From the NCBI RefSeq assembly GCF_002498315.1, contig NZ_DAGX01000002.1, positions 2,808-66,807 of the forward strand: a stretch of DNA of 64,000 bases. Direction: 5' to 3'. The translations under genes were made by a program, and so were the position numbers. Origin of the DNA: Methanofollis sp. UBA420 (GTDB taxonomy: Archaea; Halobacteriota; Methanomicrobia; Methanomicrobiales; Methanofollaceae). The notes under the pieces were generated by a model. That model did not search any database and was not told the DNA's origin. It saw only the letters and a list, made by a program, of their open reading frames with translations. Below, one piece after another: positions 17,221-26,240 of this stretch (position 1 is its first letter; the number at the start of each line of letters is the position of its first letter).

Positions 17221-17261
17221 TCATATGAGGTCAGGGCCAATCTCTTCTGAACTCATATGAG
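17221..17261 (+). promoter_or_regulatory. Paired TCATATGAG palindromes at the MFS gene start (candidate operator)
   Basis: TCATATGAG at 17221-17229 and CTCATATGAG at 17252-17261 repeat the same palindrome 31 bp apart, about three helical turns. The second includes the start codon of the MFS gene. The 293-bp gap 16964-17256 is otherwise AT-rich with no gene. A regulator covering both sites would block transcription or initiation. The regulator is not identified; the same TCATATGA core is in the ArsR operator region at 48990-48997. Confidence 0.4.
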
Positions 17262-18663
17262 CCTTCTTCCCTGCCAGGAACCAACCGCGCCTGAAAGGCG
17301 GTGCATCCTCATCATCGCCACAGTCGCCGCATTCCTCACGCCCTTCATGAGTTCGTCCATCAACATCGCCCTCCCTGCTATCGGGGCGGAGTTCATGGCA
17401 GACGCGGTGCTGCTCGGGTGGGTCCAGACCACCTTTCTCCTGGCCTCGGCGATCTGTCTCGTCCCCTTCGGGCGACTCGCCGATATCCATGGGATGAAGA
17501 AGGTCTTCCTCGCCGGGATCGTCATCTTCACGCTCTCAACCCTTGTGTGCGGCCTCTCGCCGTCGGTGCATGTCCTCGTCGCCCTGCGTATGGCGCAGGG
17601 TGTCGGCGCCGCAATGACCGCGGTGACCGCGGTGGCAGTGCTCACCTCCATCTTCCCGCCGGGCGAGCGCGGCCGGGTGCTCGGCATCAATGTGGCCGCC
17701 GTCTATACGGGCCTCTCCATGGGCCCCTTCATCGGCGGGGTGCTGACCCAGCACCTCGGGTGGCGGAGCATCTTCCTTGCCGCCGTCCCCTTCGGCATCC
17801 TTGCTGTCGTCCTCACCCTGCGGTCGCGGGGCGAGTGGTCGGCACCCCGTGACGAACCCTTCGACCTGACCGGTTCTGTCGTCTACGGGGCGACCCTCCT
17901 CGCCCTGATGTACGGCCTCTCCCTCCTCCCGGCGGCCCTCGGCTGGGTGTACCTTGCTCTCGGGGCCGTCGGTCTCGCCCTCTTTGTCCGGCTGGAACTG
18001 CGGACGGAAAACCCTGTCCTCCAGGTGCGGCTCTTCAGGGAGAACCATGTCTTCACCTTCTCCAACCTCGCCGCCCTGATCAACTACAGCGCCACCTTCG
18101 CGGTCGGCTTCCTCCTCTCCCTGTACCTCCAGTTCAACCGCGGCCTCGACCCCCAGACGGCAGGTCTCATCCTGATGGCACAACCTGTCGTCCAGGCCCT
18201 CCTCTCCCCCGCGGCAGGGCGGCTCTCCGATCGGGTGGAGCCCCGCATTGTCGCCTCGCTTGGGATGGGGGTATGCGCCGTCGGGCTTGCGATGCTCGCC
18301 GCCCTCACCGAAGAGACTTCTTTTCTCTTTATTCTCATCTCCCTCCTCGTCCTCGGCACGGGCTACGCCCTCTTCTCCTCGCCGAACACCAATGCCATCA
18401 TGAGTTCGGTGGAGAGGCGCTTCTACGGCGTGGCCTCGGCCACCCTCGCCACTTCCCGTCAGGTCGGGATGATGCTCTCGATGGGATTCGTGATGATGAT
18501 CTTCTCGGTGGTCATCGGGCGGGTGGCGATCACCCCGGCCGAACATGCGCAACTCCTCACGAGCGTGAACCTGGCGTTCGTGGCCTTTACCGCTCTCTGC
18601 GTCCTCGGCGTCTTCTTCTCCCTGGCGCGGGGGCGTGTGAGGGGGGAGACGCAGCGGGTCTGA
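17257..18663 (+). CDS. MFS transporter, DHA2-type (14-helix) drug exporter family
   Basis: 468 residues with about 14 hydrophobic segments. The loop 2-3 motif A is recognisable as GRLADIHGMKKVFLAG, and a second copy appears as GRLSDRVEPRIV at the mid-protein loop. The PFIGGVLTQHLGWRSIFL stretch matches antiporter motif C/D of exporters. It probably exports hydrophobic compounds using the proton or sodium gradient. The start ATG has no clear Shine-Dalgarno and lies within a palindrome. The HTH-PAS gene follows 122 bp downstream. Confidence 0.87.
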   Translation: MSLLPCQEPTAPERRCILIIATVAAFLTPFMSSSINIALPAIGAEFMADAVLLGWVQTTFLLASAICLVPFGRLADIHGMKKVFLAGIVIFTLSTLVCGLSPSVHVLVALRMAQGVGAAMTAVTAVAVLTSIFPPGERGRVLGINVAAVYTGLSMGPFIGGVLTQHLGWRSIFLAAVPFGILAVVLTLRSRGEWSAPRDEPFDLTGSVVYGATLLALMYGLSLLPAALGWVYLALGAVGLALFVRLELRTENPVLQVRLFRENHVFTFSNLAALINYSATFAVGFLLSLYLQFNRGLDPQTAGLILMAQPVVQALLSPAAGRLSDRVEPRIVASLGMGVCAVGLAMLAALTEETSFLFILISLLVLGTGYALFSSPNTNAIMSSVERRFYGVASATLATSRQVGMMLSMGFVMMIFSVVIGRVAITPAEHAQLLTSVNLAFVAFTALCVLGVFFSLARGRVRGETQRV

Positions 18664-18785
18664 AGGGTGGCGAGTCCCTCTGGCCCCGACATCTTCGCCG
18701 GCGCTTTGAGGATGGGGTATCTCCTGCATGGTTCTTTTCCCGTCTCCCGAAGTTAATCCATTTATGTGATCATAATGAAAGTAAT

Positions 18786-19355
18786 ATGGATATGGTGGAG
18801 AAGAGAGAGCGGTCCCCGGCCCCTGTCGGGTGCGAGGACGGAATGACGCGTATCCTGGACCTTCTGGAAGAGGAAAACCATGGCCTTTCGATCTCAGATA
18901 TCTCCCGGAAGATCGACCTCAACCGCAACTCAGTCGCGAAGTACGTGAACATGCTCGTCTTTGCGGGGAGGGTCGAGATGCAGGTCGTCGGGTCGGCGAG
19001 GGTCTACCGCCTCGCCGTGCGCTTCCCGGTCTCGACTATCTTTCCTTTCCTGCCCGACCCTGCCGTCACGGTCGGTTCGGACCTGAGGATCAGGCACGTC
19101 AATGCACACTTCTGCGCTCTTTTTGGTATGAGGGGGGACGATATTATCGGTGCTCCTGTCTCGGAGACATCCTGTGCCTTTCTCGATCTCCTGGCCGACT
19201 CCAGGTACCTTGAGGGGGCGGTGAAGGGAAAAAAGGACGGCGGCGGCACCTGGCGTTCCCTTGAGGGGGAGTGCGGTGCCTATGTCGTCTGGACAGTCCC
19301 GACCGTCTTCGAGGACGGCGACCATGGGGCGATTGCGGTTATACGGCATGATTAG
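18786..19355 (+). CDS. HTH-PAS sensory transcription regulator
   Basis: About 189 residues. The N-terminal winged helix (about 20-78) contains ILDLLEEENHGLSISDISRKIDLNRNSVAKYVNMLVFAGRVEM-type spacing, and a PAS-like domain follows (about 88-187: AVTVGSDLRIRHVNAHFCALFGMRGDDIIG). This is the one-component arrangement common in Methanomicrobiales, where the PAS module senses a ligand or redox state and the HTH binds DNA. No kinase or receiver domain is present. It may control the upstream MFS exporter, but that rests on adjacency. ATG 18786 or 18792 may be the start. Confidence 0.82.
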   Translation: MDMVEKRERSPAPVGCEDGMTRILDLLEEENHGLSISDISRKIDLNRNSVAKYVNMLVFAGRVEMQVVGSARVYRLAVRFPVSTIFPFLPDPAVTVGSDLRIRHVNAHFCALFGMRGDDIIGAPVSETSCAFLDLLADSRYLEGAVKGKKDGGGTWRSLEGECGAYVVWTVPTVFEDGDHGAIAVIRHD

Positions 19356-19528
19356 ATCCCCGGCCCGGAAGAAGCCCATATATTTTCCGCTACTCTCTCC
19401 AGACGAAAGTGATTGGACGGCACTCTGCCTCCAGAGGCACGCTCTGGGCCGCCCTGGGGGATATCCATTGGCCCATATCAAATAAAATATACAAAGAGTT
19501 ATCTATTGCACTTCCCATGTAAAAATAA

Positions 19529-20446
19529 ATGAGACTCAAAGAAATATCACTGACACTGCTCCTTCTATCGGTGCTTTTCATCTCAGGATGCCTCTCCGAA
19601 CCAGCCGCGATCAACGTCGCGACCGGGGGAGCATGGAACGGGTCCTGCGTCCTCGACCATGGGGAAGAAGTCGCACTCTCCGGCGAAGGCCCGACGACCA
19701 TCCCGCTGGGAACGGGATCCGGCGAAGTTGCATGTACATTTTATAAAAAAGATCTTTCCCCGGACAGAATGGTGGTGTCCCTCTCTCGCGGAGAGAGAGT
19801 GCTCGTGGAGGGGAACACTGCGGTGCCGGGCGGGATGGTCATGTTCACCTGCAATATTTCAACAGGCCGGTACGAACTGAGGGCGCACACCGACGGTCCG
19901 AAGGAATATCTCTTGAATGTATGGTATGATGGGCCATGGGAGGCGGAGATCCCTTCGGATGAGGGGATACGCCTGGTGAACGGGACCAACTGGAAATTCT
20001 ATTCCTATAATTCAAGCGACCTGACCGTCCATATGGGAGCACGGAAACTTGATGCATCGAATAATTCGCTGATCATCGGCATTCATGACGCACATTTCCG
20101 GGAACTCGCCGTGAACAGCATCTCTGAACCGAATGGCGCCGTGTCGGTCTCGTACGTTGTGGAACCTGCTCTCATCTTCAAAAGCGGGGTGAAAATATCG
20201 GTCTCCTCTGAAGAGAGATGGAAGGGGTGGTATGTCGTGAATGAAACATATACCTCCATCGAGGGGTACGGAGATGATGAGACATATTATCTGGGCGACG
20301 TGAGCGGACTGGTCCGCCTGAGTGTTTATAAATCCGGCAATGACAATGAGACACTCTCCGTCAGCATAGAGAAAGATGGTACGATCTTGAACAGCGGTGA
20401 AACCTCTGAAGAAAATGGGAAGGTTACGCTCCGGGCAAATGTTTGA
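19529..20446 (+). CDS. Predicted lipoprotein of unknown function
   Basis: 305 residues. The signal peptide ends in the lipobox FISGC (Cys21). The mature part is beta-rich with several N-glycosylation sequons (NGS, NIS, NGT, NSS, NNS, NET), as expected for a surface protein. No domain was recognised; the KLDASNNSLIIGIHDAHF and later repeats suggest two stacked beta domains. Codon use is less GC-biased than in the flanking genes and the upstream region has an AT-rich TATA stretch (about 19484-19510). It is convergent with the pilin operon. Confidence 0.72.
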   Translation: MRLKEISLTLLLLSVLFISGCLSEPAAINVATGGAWNGSCVLDHGEEVALSGEGPTTIPLGTGSGEVACTFYKKDLSPDRMVVSLSRGERVLVEGNTAVPGGMVMFTCNISTGRYELRAHTDGPKEYLLNVWYDGPWEAEIPSDEGIRLVNGTNWKFYSYNSSDLTVHMGARKLDASNNSLIIGIHDAHFRELAVNSISEPNGAVSVSYVVEPALIFKSGVKISVSSEERWKGWYVVNETYTSIEGYGDDETYYLGDVSGLVRLSVYKSGNDNETLSVSIEKDGTILNSGETSEENGKVTLRANV

Positions 20447-20589
20447 ACCCCAAAGGCGTCCCGATACGCTGGATACGGAGAAGGTGGGAGACCGCAGAGT
20501 GGGGATCCCATGAGCGCTATTTTTTGATCGCCCACCTGTCATCCCTTTTCAATCTTATAATCTGGACTGAGGTCCTCTCTCACCTAAAA

Positions 20590-21123
20590 TTATGGGGCCA
20601 TGATCTCCCCTGACGAGATCGGTGCGCCTGTCCGCCGGTCGATGAACCGGTAGGTGAGGTAATGACCTGACTCGACCGTGAACGTCTTCCCCTCTCCCCA
20701 GGAGATGCCGTCCGTATCTCCTTCTTCGGCGTACAGGACGAACCGATCGCCAAGGAGAACATCTTTGCCACCGTTCTTTGCAGACCTCTGGAGATACTGT
20801 TTTTTATCGGGCTCGTTCCTGATGATGACATGCTGCGTGGCATCGTCCCGCACGCCAAGGCTCACCTGCACCAGATCGAGGTCGAGCGGGTCACCGGCCA
20901 TGTGCTCGAAGACGACCATATACTCGCCGGTGTCTGTATCATGGACCACATCTGACGCGATCAGGTCTGCCCTGACCGACTGCTCGTTTTCACCCGCCGC
21001 ACCAGTGGCGTAGACCGCCACCAGGGCCACGATGATCAGCGTGACCGAGATCATCAGCATGACGCCGATCACCTCAGACACGGCGTTATCAGTAGCATTC
21101 ATACCATTGTGCATATCATTCAC
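20590..21123 (-). CDS. Archaeal type IV pilin N-terminal domain protein (minus operon, pilin 4)
   Basis: 177 residues. The N-terminal class III signal region reads NAVSEVIGVMLMISVTLIIVALVAVYATG: a short charged leader, then a hydrophobic helix of the DUF1628/pilin type. The rest is a single beta domain with a C-terminal YRFIDRRTGAPISSGEI strand, a pattern shared with the other pilins of the locus. Starts with GTG overlapping the previous stop (GTGA); ATG 21114 or 21102 are alternatives. It is the last gene of the eight-gene leftward operon. Confidence 0.82.
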   Translation of the reverse strand: MNDMHNGMNATDNAVSEVIGVMLMISVTLIIVALVAVYATGAAGENEQSVRADLIASDVVHDTDTGEYMVVFEHMAGDPLDLDLVQVSLGVRDDATQHVIIRNEPDKKQYLQRSAKNGGKDVLLGDRFVLYAEEGDTDGISWGEGKTFTVESGHYLTYRFIDRRTGAPISSGEIMAP

Positions 21124-21611
21124 CGTTCCTTCAGGAGAAGACTGCTCTTATGGAGGAGAGCGCCGCTCGGCAGGTGATAGACCGCCACTTCGACCGCAGG
21201 CGACTCCTTGATGCGGTCAGACAACTCTCCATCAAGCTCAAGGAATATGTCGGTTGTCTCCAGGCCTCCGGTATCCAGACTGCCTCCCGCCTTCAAGACA
21301 TCGGATCCAAGGAGCGTCTCCAGTTCTTCCTCGTCATGGGACGCAGAATACTGACTCCCGTGGACCCAGGTGGTGACCTTGAGGTCTTCGACCCTGACCG
21401 GGTCCCCGCCCCGGTGCTCGAAGACGAGACAGAAGTCGTCCCCGCTCCCTGCAGTATATACCGCAAGATCCACCGAGGGCGCCTTCTCCTTCGCATCGAC
21501 AGCCCCGCTGGCAAAGGAGGCAACAAACGCGGCGAGGATGATCACGATCGCCAGGAGGAGCATCACCCCGATGACCGGGGAGACCGCCGTCTCCCTCTCT
21601 GCGTCTAACAT
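21120..21611 (-). CDS. Archaeal type IV pilin N-terminal domain protein (minus operon, pilin 3)
   Basis: 163 residues. The leader ERETAVSPVIGVMLLLAIVIILAAFVASFASGAV is a standard archaeal pilin N-terminus with the cleavage region just before the hydrophobic helix. The ectodomain starts DLAVYTAGSGDDFCLVFEHRGGDPV, the same strand pair as in the neighbouring pilins. ATG 21611 overlaps the preceding gene by 7 nt. It should be processed by a prepilin peptidase encoded elsewhere. Confidence 0.85.
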   Translation of the reverse strand: MLDAERETAVSPVIGVMLLLAIVIILAAFVASFASGAVDAKEKAPSVDLAVYTAGSGDDFCLVFEHRGGDPVRVEDLKVTTWVHGSQYSASHDEEELETLLGSDVLKAGGSLDTGGLETTDIFLELDGELSDRIKESPAVEVAVYHLPSGALLHKSSLLLKER

Positions 21612-22465
21612 ACGCTCACCTCGCCGGTCACGGTACGGAGGGTCACGCTCACGGGATGTACCGCAGGGTCGAACGTAAGCGTATGTGTATCATGGTCATG
21701 GACATACGTGGCGCCGACGACCCTGCTGCAGATATGGTTCAGATGTTCCTTCATCATTGAGTCTGAAGTGCAGTCTTCGAAGACGATACGACTCACTCCA
21801 GTCAGAGAGACCTCCTCTCTGGAATCTGCCGTTGCATTCAACTCAAGCGTGGCGATCCCGCTCCCGGTGATACATGACCTGCCACTCTCGGGGGCGAGGT
21901 CCGCCAGGGTGATCTCGATGCCATTGCTGGAGTCGGTCACATCGACGAAAGACCCGAGGAACGCGTCACTGTCTGCCAGGGCGGCGGCCCTGGTGCTGTA
22001 ACGCGAAGACTGCGGCACCGCCCTATCATCCTTCGTCACCTCGACAAAACCGTACTCCCACCGATACCCCTGCGGTTCCCAGGTGGTAAACGAGGGCATG
22101 TAAGATATGTTCACGATGGAGGTCCCGGCCTCCTCTGTTCGTGTAGTATTCATGACCGTCACATGTACCAGGGGTTCCTTTCCTATGGTGACAGACCCAC
22201 TCGATCGGACCGGACTCAGGATGACCTCGCCGCCGCCAAGGAAGAACGGTTCACTGAACCTGGCCGACGTCTTCTGTGACACCACGTGATCGATGTCTGA
22301 ACCGAACCTGACAAAGGCGTCCGCCACCTCGCGGGAGTGTTCAATCTCAGACTGCTGTTTCAGCCCGGGAAGATACGTTGCAGAGTAGATCGCGATTGAC
22401 GTGGCGATGATGCCAAGGACCAGCATCAGTGCGATCACGGTTGAGACTGCTTCATCTTTCTCCAT
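21605..22465 (-). CDS. Pilin-like protein, long form (minus operon, pilin 2)
   Basis: 286 residues from ATG 22465, about 100 longer than the other pilins of the locus. The N-terminus EKDEAVSTVIALMLVLGIIATSIAIYSATYLPG is pilin-like, but the hydrophobic segment ends in a PGLKQQSEIEHS stretch that is typical of minor, tip-type pseudopilins of archaea. The ectodomain is larger with Cys residues near the C-terminus. It may initiate or cap the pilus. The start was chosen because the previous stop is one base upstream and a purine-rich GGGGAGA precedes it. Confidence 0.8.
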   Translation of the reverse strand: MEKDEAVSTVIALMLVLGIIATSIAIYSATYLPGLKQQSEIEHSREVADAFVRFGSDIDHVVSQKTSARFSEPFFLGGGEVILSPVRSSGSVTIGKEPLVHVTVMNTTRTEEAGTSIVNISYMPSFTTWEPQGYRWEYGFVEVTKDDRAVPQSSRYSTRAAALADSDAFLGSFVDVTDSSNGIEITLADLAPESGRSCITGSGIATLELNATADSREEVSLTGVSRIVFEDCTSDSMMKEHLNHICSRVVGATYVHDHDTHTLTFDPAVHPVSVTLRTVTGEVSVC

Positions 22466-22466
22466 C

Positions 22467-22892
22467 TCAGATCTCCCCCGAGTAGACGACATTCGTCTGC
22501 GTCACCAGTCGCACGATATCTCCTCCCTCAAGGGGGCGATCAAGGACGACCTCCAGACGCCCACCGAGATCGAATGCCCCGGTGCGATTGCCGGTGTGGT
22601 CATAGAGGAAAAAGTCAGGGGCTGTGTACTCATTCCTGTCCTGTCCCTCCCCGAGAATGACCACTGTCAGGTCTTTCTTCTCCACCCAGTCCCCACCTTT
22701 GTGCCAGAAGATCACGGTGGAGTCACCCGACACATTCGTCATCGCGATATCGACGCTTGCATCCCGGCCACCCGGGATCAGGGAGAACGCCGAGGTGGCA
22801 AAGAGGGCGACCAGGATGATGACCAGCACTATCATGATCATCTCGCCGACGACCGAGGATACCGCCTCCTCGTACTGTTTTTTGCCATTCAT
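22467..22892 (-). CDS. Archaeal type IV pilin N-terminal domain protein (minus operon, pilin 1)
   Basis: 141 residues from ATG 22892. The N-terminus YEEAVSSVVGEMIMIVLVIILVALFATSAF has the EM pair and hydrophobic helix of an archaeal pilin, where Glu at position +5-like may neutralise the subunit during assembly. The ectodomain starts DIAMTNVSGDSTVIFWHKGGDWV. An upstream TTG frame reading exists but overlaps the membrane protein gene and lacks support. It follows the TadC-like gene closely. Confidence 0.83.
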   Translation of the reverse strand: MNGKKQYEEAVSSVVGEMIMIVLVIILVALFATSAFSLIPGGRDASVDIAMTNVSGDSTVIFWHKGGDWVEKKDLTVVILGEGQDRNEYTAPDFFLYDHTGNRTGAFDLGGRLEVVLDRPLEGGDIVRLVTQTNVVYSGEI

Positions 22893-22902
22893 GGAACCTG
22901 CC

Positions 22903-24699
22903 TCATATGATGTAGACAAAGAGGATCACCGTCGCAGCCAGCATGACGCAGACATGCTTCAGGCCTGCAAGTACATTGTTCGACGAGAGCTGCCCGGCCA
23001 TGATCCCGGAGAAGAATCCAAGAATTATTCCAACGTGAAACATTTCCCGGATGTTTGTACTGATATCGAAACTGACATCATACGCAGAGAAACTTGAGAT
23101 AAAGGCGACGTTCAGCTGGTAGGCCGAGTAGAGATAGATGCCAAACGAGAGATAAATCACCGCCAGGTAGACGAATGAGACGTTCAGCCGCTTTGTCTTC
23201 ATTTTAATGTAGTGCTGAAGGTCGTTGATCGCGATCGTCAGGATCTCGCGGATGTAATCAGTCACCTCGCTTGCGCGTACCAGAAGTGAGATCGCCCGTT
23301 TCACCGAAACCAGACCGATACGCTCTTCCATCCGTACGAGAGCACCCGAGACGCTGGATCCGAGCCTGAGTTCCTCGGCGGCGATCTTCACCTCATGGGA
23401 GAGGACGCCCATCGTGGTGTTGGAGATCATGAAGATGGCACCCTGCAGCGTCATACCGATATCACGCATATCCGCGATCTCGGCGAGGAACTCAGGCAGT
23501 TGCGCCTCGACTTTCATGACGTACCGGCGACGCACCTCGTAGGCGATCATCACCGGTACCACGGTCATGATGATGGCAAGACAGAGAAAGACCTCCGGGG
23601 TATAGGAAGGAAAAAACGACCTGAAGGGACCAAACCGGTAACCGAGGAAGAGGACGATGAGCAGTCCGACACCAATCATCGCCCCGACGGTGTAATCTGA
23701 GATGAAAAAGGTTCCGGGATGGCGGAGGATCTCACAAAGACGCAGCCAGCGTTTTCTTGACTCAAGGTTTTTAAGGAATTTCTCGTCGGGTTCTCCCCTG
23801 GTGCCGATATCCAGAATATCAGCACCAAACTCGGAGTCCCGTATCTCACGGTGCGTGACGTCGAGGTTGTCAGGCGGGAGGAGGACGTATAAGATGAAGA
23901 TAAGACAGATCGCTCCCAGCGGGAGACCGAGGTACATGAGCGGCATGATGCCGGAAAGCTGGCTCTGCCCGGTGAGGTTCTGCGCCACCAGCATGATGAT
24001 GATCGCAATGGGCCCGGCGACAAACACGGTCACGTATATCTCCGCGATCATCTCCAGGATCTGGAGGAGGGATTCCTGCTCCTGGCGTGCGAGTTCACGG
24101 TATGTCTCGGACTTGGAGTTGAAGAAACTGGTGAGGCTCCCGCCGCTCCGGTAGACCAGCGAGAGGTCGTTGATCAGTTCCTTGAAGTTGGCGGAGGGCG
24201 TGACCTCCTGGACATTGCGCATTGCCGTGAGCAGATCGAGGCCGAAGAGCTCGACGTCCCGCACGATGAGCCCGCACTCCTTCGAGACTTCGCCGTAAAG
24301 GTCGTCTGCCTCGTAAACAGTCCGGAATATGTCATAGAGCGTAAGGGTTGACGAGAGCGCCTGCATGTAGGTGACCGCATGGGGGAGGTCAGCCTCGATC
24401 CGTGTCCGGCGCCCTTCTGCCTGAAGGAGAGGGTAGAAGTAGATGCCAAGAAGCAGCAGGCCTATAATGGCAATAAAGCCGATCAGGATCGTAATGCCGT
24501 ACGGGAGGAAGGGGAAGATATTGATTTCGACTCCGAAGAGGGAGAGGAGGAGAATGGAAAGTATATAGAGAAAACCGGCAAGCAGAGTTACGATCAGACC
24601 ATACTGCAGGTATCGGGCAGCAGGGATCGGTATATGTGCCGACAGCAATGAATGTGCGATCGTATCCCTGAAGGTACTGGACGCTGCTGTTTTTGTCAT
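22903..24699 (-). CDS. Type II/IV secretion platform membrane protein (TadC/PilC/ArlJ-like)
   Basis: 598 residues with two T2SSF-type cytoplasmic domains, each followed by membrane helices, and a cluster of helices at the N-terminus (about 28-90) and C-terminus. Landmarks are DLPHAVTYMQALSSTLTLYDIFRTV and, in the second half, AQLPEFLAEIADMRDIGMTLQGAIFMISNT with the matching glycine-rich loops. It would form the inner-membrane platform that converts ATPase motion into pilin assembly. It overlaps the ATPase gene by 4 nt (ATGA), the usual gene pair. It is distinct from the archaellum ArlJ at 60161-61762. Confidence 0.9.
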   Translation of the reverse strand: MTKTAASSTFRDTIAHSLLSAHIPIPAARYLQYGLIVTLLAGFLYILSILLLSLFGVEINIFPFLPYGITILIGFIAIIGLLLLGIYFYPLLQAEGRRTRIEADLPHAVTYMQALSSTLTLYDIFRTVYEADDLYGEVSKECGLIVRDVELFGLDLLTAMRNVQEVTPSANFKELINDLSLVYRSGGSLTSFFNSKSETYRELARQEQESLLQILEMIAEIYVTVFVAGPIAIIIMLVAQNLTGQSQLSGIMPLMYLGLPLGAICLIFILYVLLPPDNLDVTHREIRDSEFGADILDIGTRGEPDEKFLKNLESRKRWLRLCEILRHPGTFFISDYTVGAMIGVGLLIVLFLGYRFGPFRSFFPSYTPEVFLCLAIIMTVVPVMIAYEVRRRYVMKVEAQLPEFLAEIADMRDIGMTLQGAIFMISNTTMGVLSHEVKIAAEELRLGSSVSGALVRMEERIGLVSVKRAISLLVRASEVTDYIREILTIAINDLQHYIKMKTKRLNVSFVYLAVIYLSFGIYLYSAYQLNVAFISSFSAYDVSFDISTNIREMFHVGIILGFFSGIMAGQLSSNNVLAGLKHVCVMLAATVILFVYII

Positions 24700-26240
24700 T
24701 GCTGTTCCTGCACCGTCATTTCCTGTATCATCTGCCCGACCATCGAAGGAGCAAGGACACCTTTCCGGACCATATCCTCAAGAGCATTCTTTCGAACAGC
24801 AAGAGCTTTTTCAAGTTGCTCTTTATCCCAACCATTCCTGTAGGCGATATCGTCAAAGACAGCCGACTGATCGTACACTCTGACGAACCGATCTGTCCGA
24901 TGGTCCCAGGTAAAGAGCGGTACCCACCTGACGTCATCGTCAACGACCTGGATCTCGTTCAGCGAGAGACACCGGCGGAATCCTCTGCCCCCGTCATGGA
25001 GGAGACTCTGCACCAGGACCAGGTCGAGAGCGTTGAACATAGCCACCGGGACGTTGATGGGGTCATGGGTGAGGCGGTTCACCGTCTCCCGCACGTTTCC
25101 TGCGTGAACGGTGGAGTACGTGGTGTGCCCGGTATTCATTGCCTGGAAGAGGGTCTGTGCCTCCTCGCCCCGCACCTCGCCGACGATGATGTACTCGGGC
25201 CGCTGGCGCAATGCCGCTTTCAGGAGGTGGAACATCCCGACGTTCCCTGTGCCGCTGACATTGGCACTCTCCCGTGTCCGCATAGGCAACCAGTTGATAT
25301 GCGGCAACTGGATCTCACGGGTGTCCTCGATGGAGACGATCTTTGCCACTGATGGTATGAAGAACGAAACAGCGTTCATCGTCGATGTCTTGCCGCTCGC
25401 TGTCCCGCCCGAGATGATCATGCTCTTCCTGTTCTCGACCGCGAGCCAGATATGTGCCATCAGGTCAAGGTCGTAGGTGTGGTTTGCGATGAGGTTGACC
25501 GGGGTCATAGGGTCGGCCTTGAACTTCCTGATGGTGAATGAGCTCCCTCTGGAAGAGATGATGTCGGAGTAGGTGATCTGTGCACGCGACCCCTCTGGAA
25601 GGGCGGCATCGACGAGGGGGGTCGAGAGCGAGAGTTGTTTGTCGGCCTTCTGGGCAAGTTTGAGCACGAACTTGTTCAACTCTTCATTGTCATAGATGCA
25701 GTTTGTCTGAATATTGGCGTATTTCCGGTGATAGAGAAAGATCGGGATATCAGGGCCATTGCAGGTGATATCTTCGATCTTATCGTCGTTCATCAGGGGG
25801 TCGAGTTTCCCGTAGCCGAGGAAATTGCGCCTGAGGTAATATACAAGGACCTCCACCCGTTCATCAGGCATCTCCGGGTCAAAGGAGCGGATCACCTTTC
25901 TCAGGAGATCTGGATCGAGATCGAGTTCGCCTCTCTTGCGGGCAGTATCATAGATCAGCATCGCCCTGAGCTGTTCAAACGTCTCTTCCAGGATGATCAG
26001 TTCTTTTTCTGTGACTCCGGGTTCGACGATTTCATACCTGAGGCCGGTTGCGTCCCCGCGGGAGATATTGACGTACGAGAAAGGAGGGACCAGCCAGTAC
26101 CGCTCGACCATATCCACTGCTGGATCTGCGGGGGGGAGGTCCAGGATGAACGGACTGGGGTCAGGGACTTCATCTGCTGCGACATCTGCCAAAGGGGTTT
26201 CTTGTGTCTTCTTTCTAAAGAGAGAGGAGAAGTCGAACAT
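24696..26240 (-). CDS. Type II/IV secretion system ATPase (pilus assembly)
   Basis: 514 residues from ATG 26240. The start is favoured by GGAGGG 8 nt upstream and a TAATG overlap with the previous stop. The GspE/ArlI-type core has Walker A SGGTASGKTST (about 278-288), an Asp box SIEDTREIQLP, Walker B YIIVGEVRGEEAQTLFQAMNTGH and the His box HTTYSTVHAGN. It should be a cytoplasmic hexamer powering assembly of the ten pilins of the locus through the adjacent TadC-like platform. It is a second, independent ATPase besides ArlI. Confidence 0.92.
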   Translation of the reverse strand: MFDFSSLFRKKTQETPLADVAADEVPDPSPFILDLPPADPAVDMVERYWLVPPFSYVNISRGDATGLRYEIVEPGVTEKELIILEETFEQLRAMLIYDTARKRGELDLDPDLLRKVIRSFDPEMPDERVEVLVYYLRRNFLGYGKLDPLMNDDKIEDITCNGPDIPIFLYHRKYANIQTNCIYDNEELNKFVLKLAQKADKQLSLSTPLVDAALPEGSRAQITYSDIISSRGSSFTIRKFKADPMTPVNLIANHTYDLDLMAHIWLAVENRKSMIISGGTASGKTSTMNAVSFFIPSVAKIVSIEDTREIQLPHINWLPMRTRESANVSGTGNVGMFHLLKAALRQRPEYIIVGEVRGEEAQTLFQAMNTGHTTYSTVHAGNVRETVNRLTHDPINVPVAMFNALDLVLVQSLLHDGGRGFRRCLSLNEIQVVDDDVRWVPLFTWDHRTDRFVRVYDQSAVFDDIAYRNGWDKEQLEKALAVRKNALEDMVRKGVLAPSMVGQMIQEMTVQEQQ

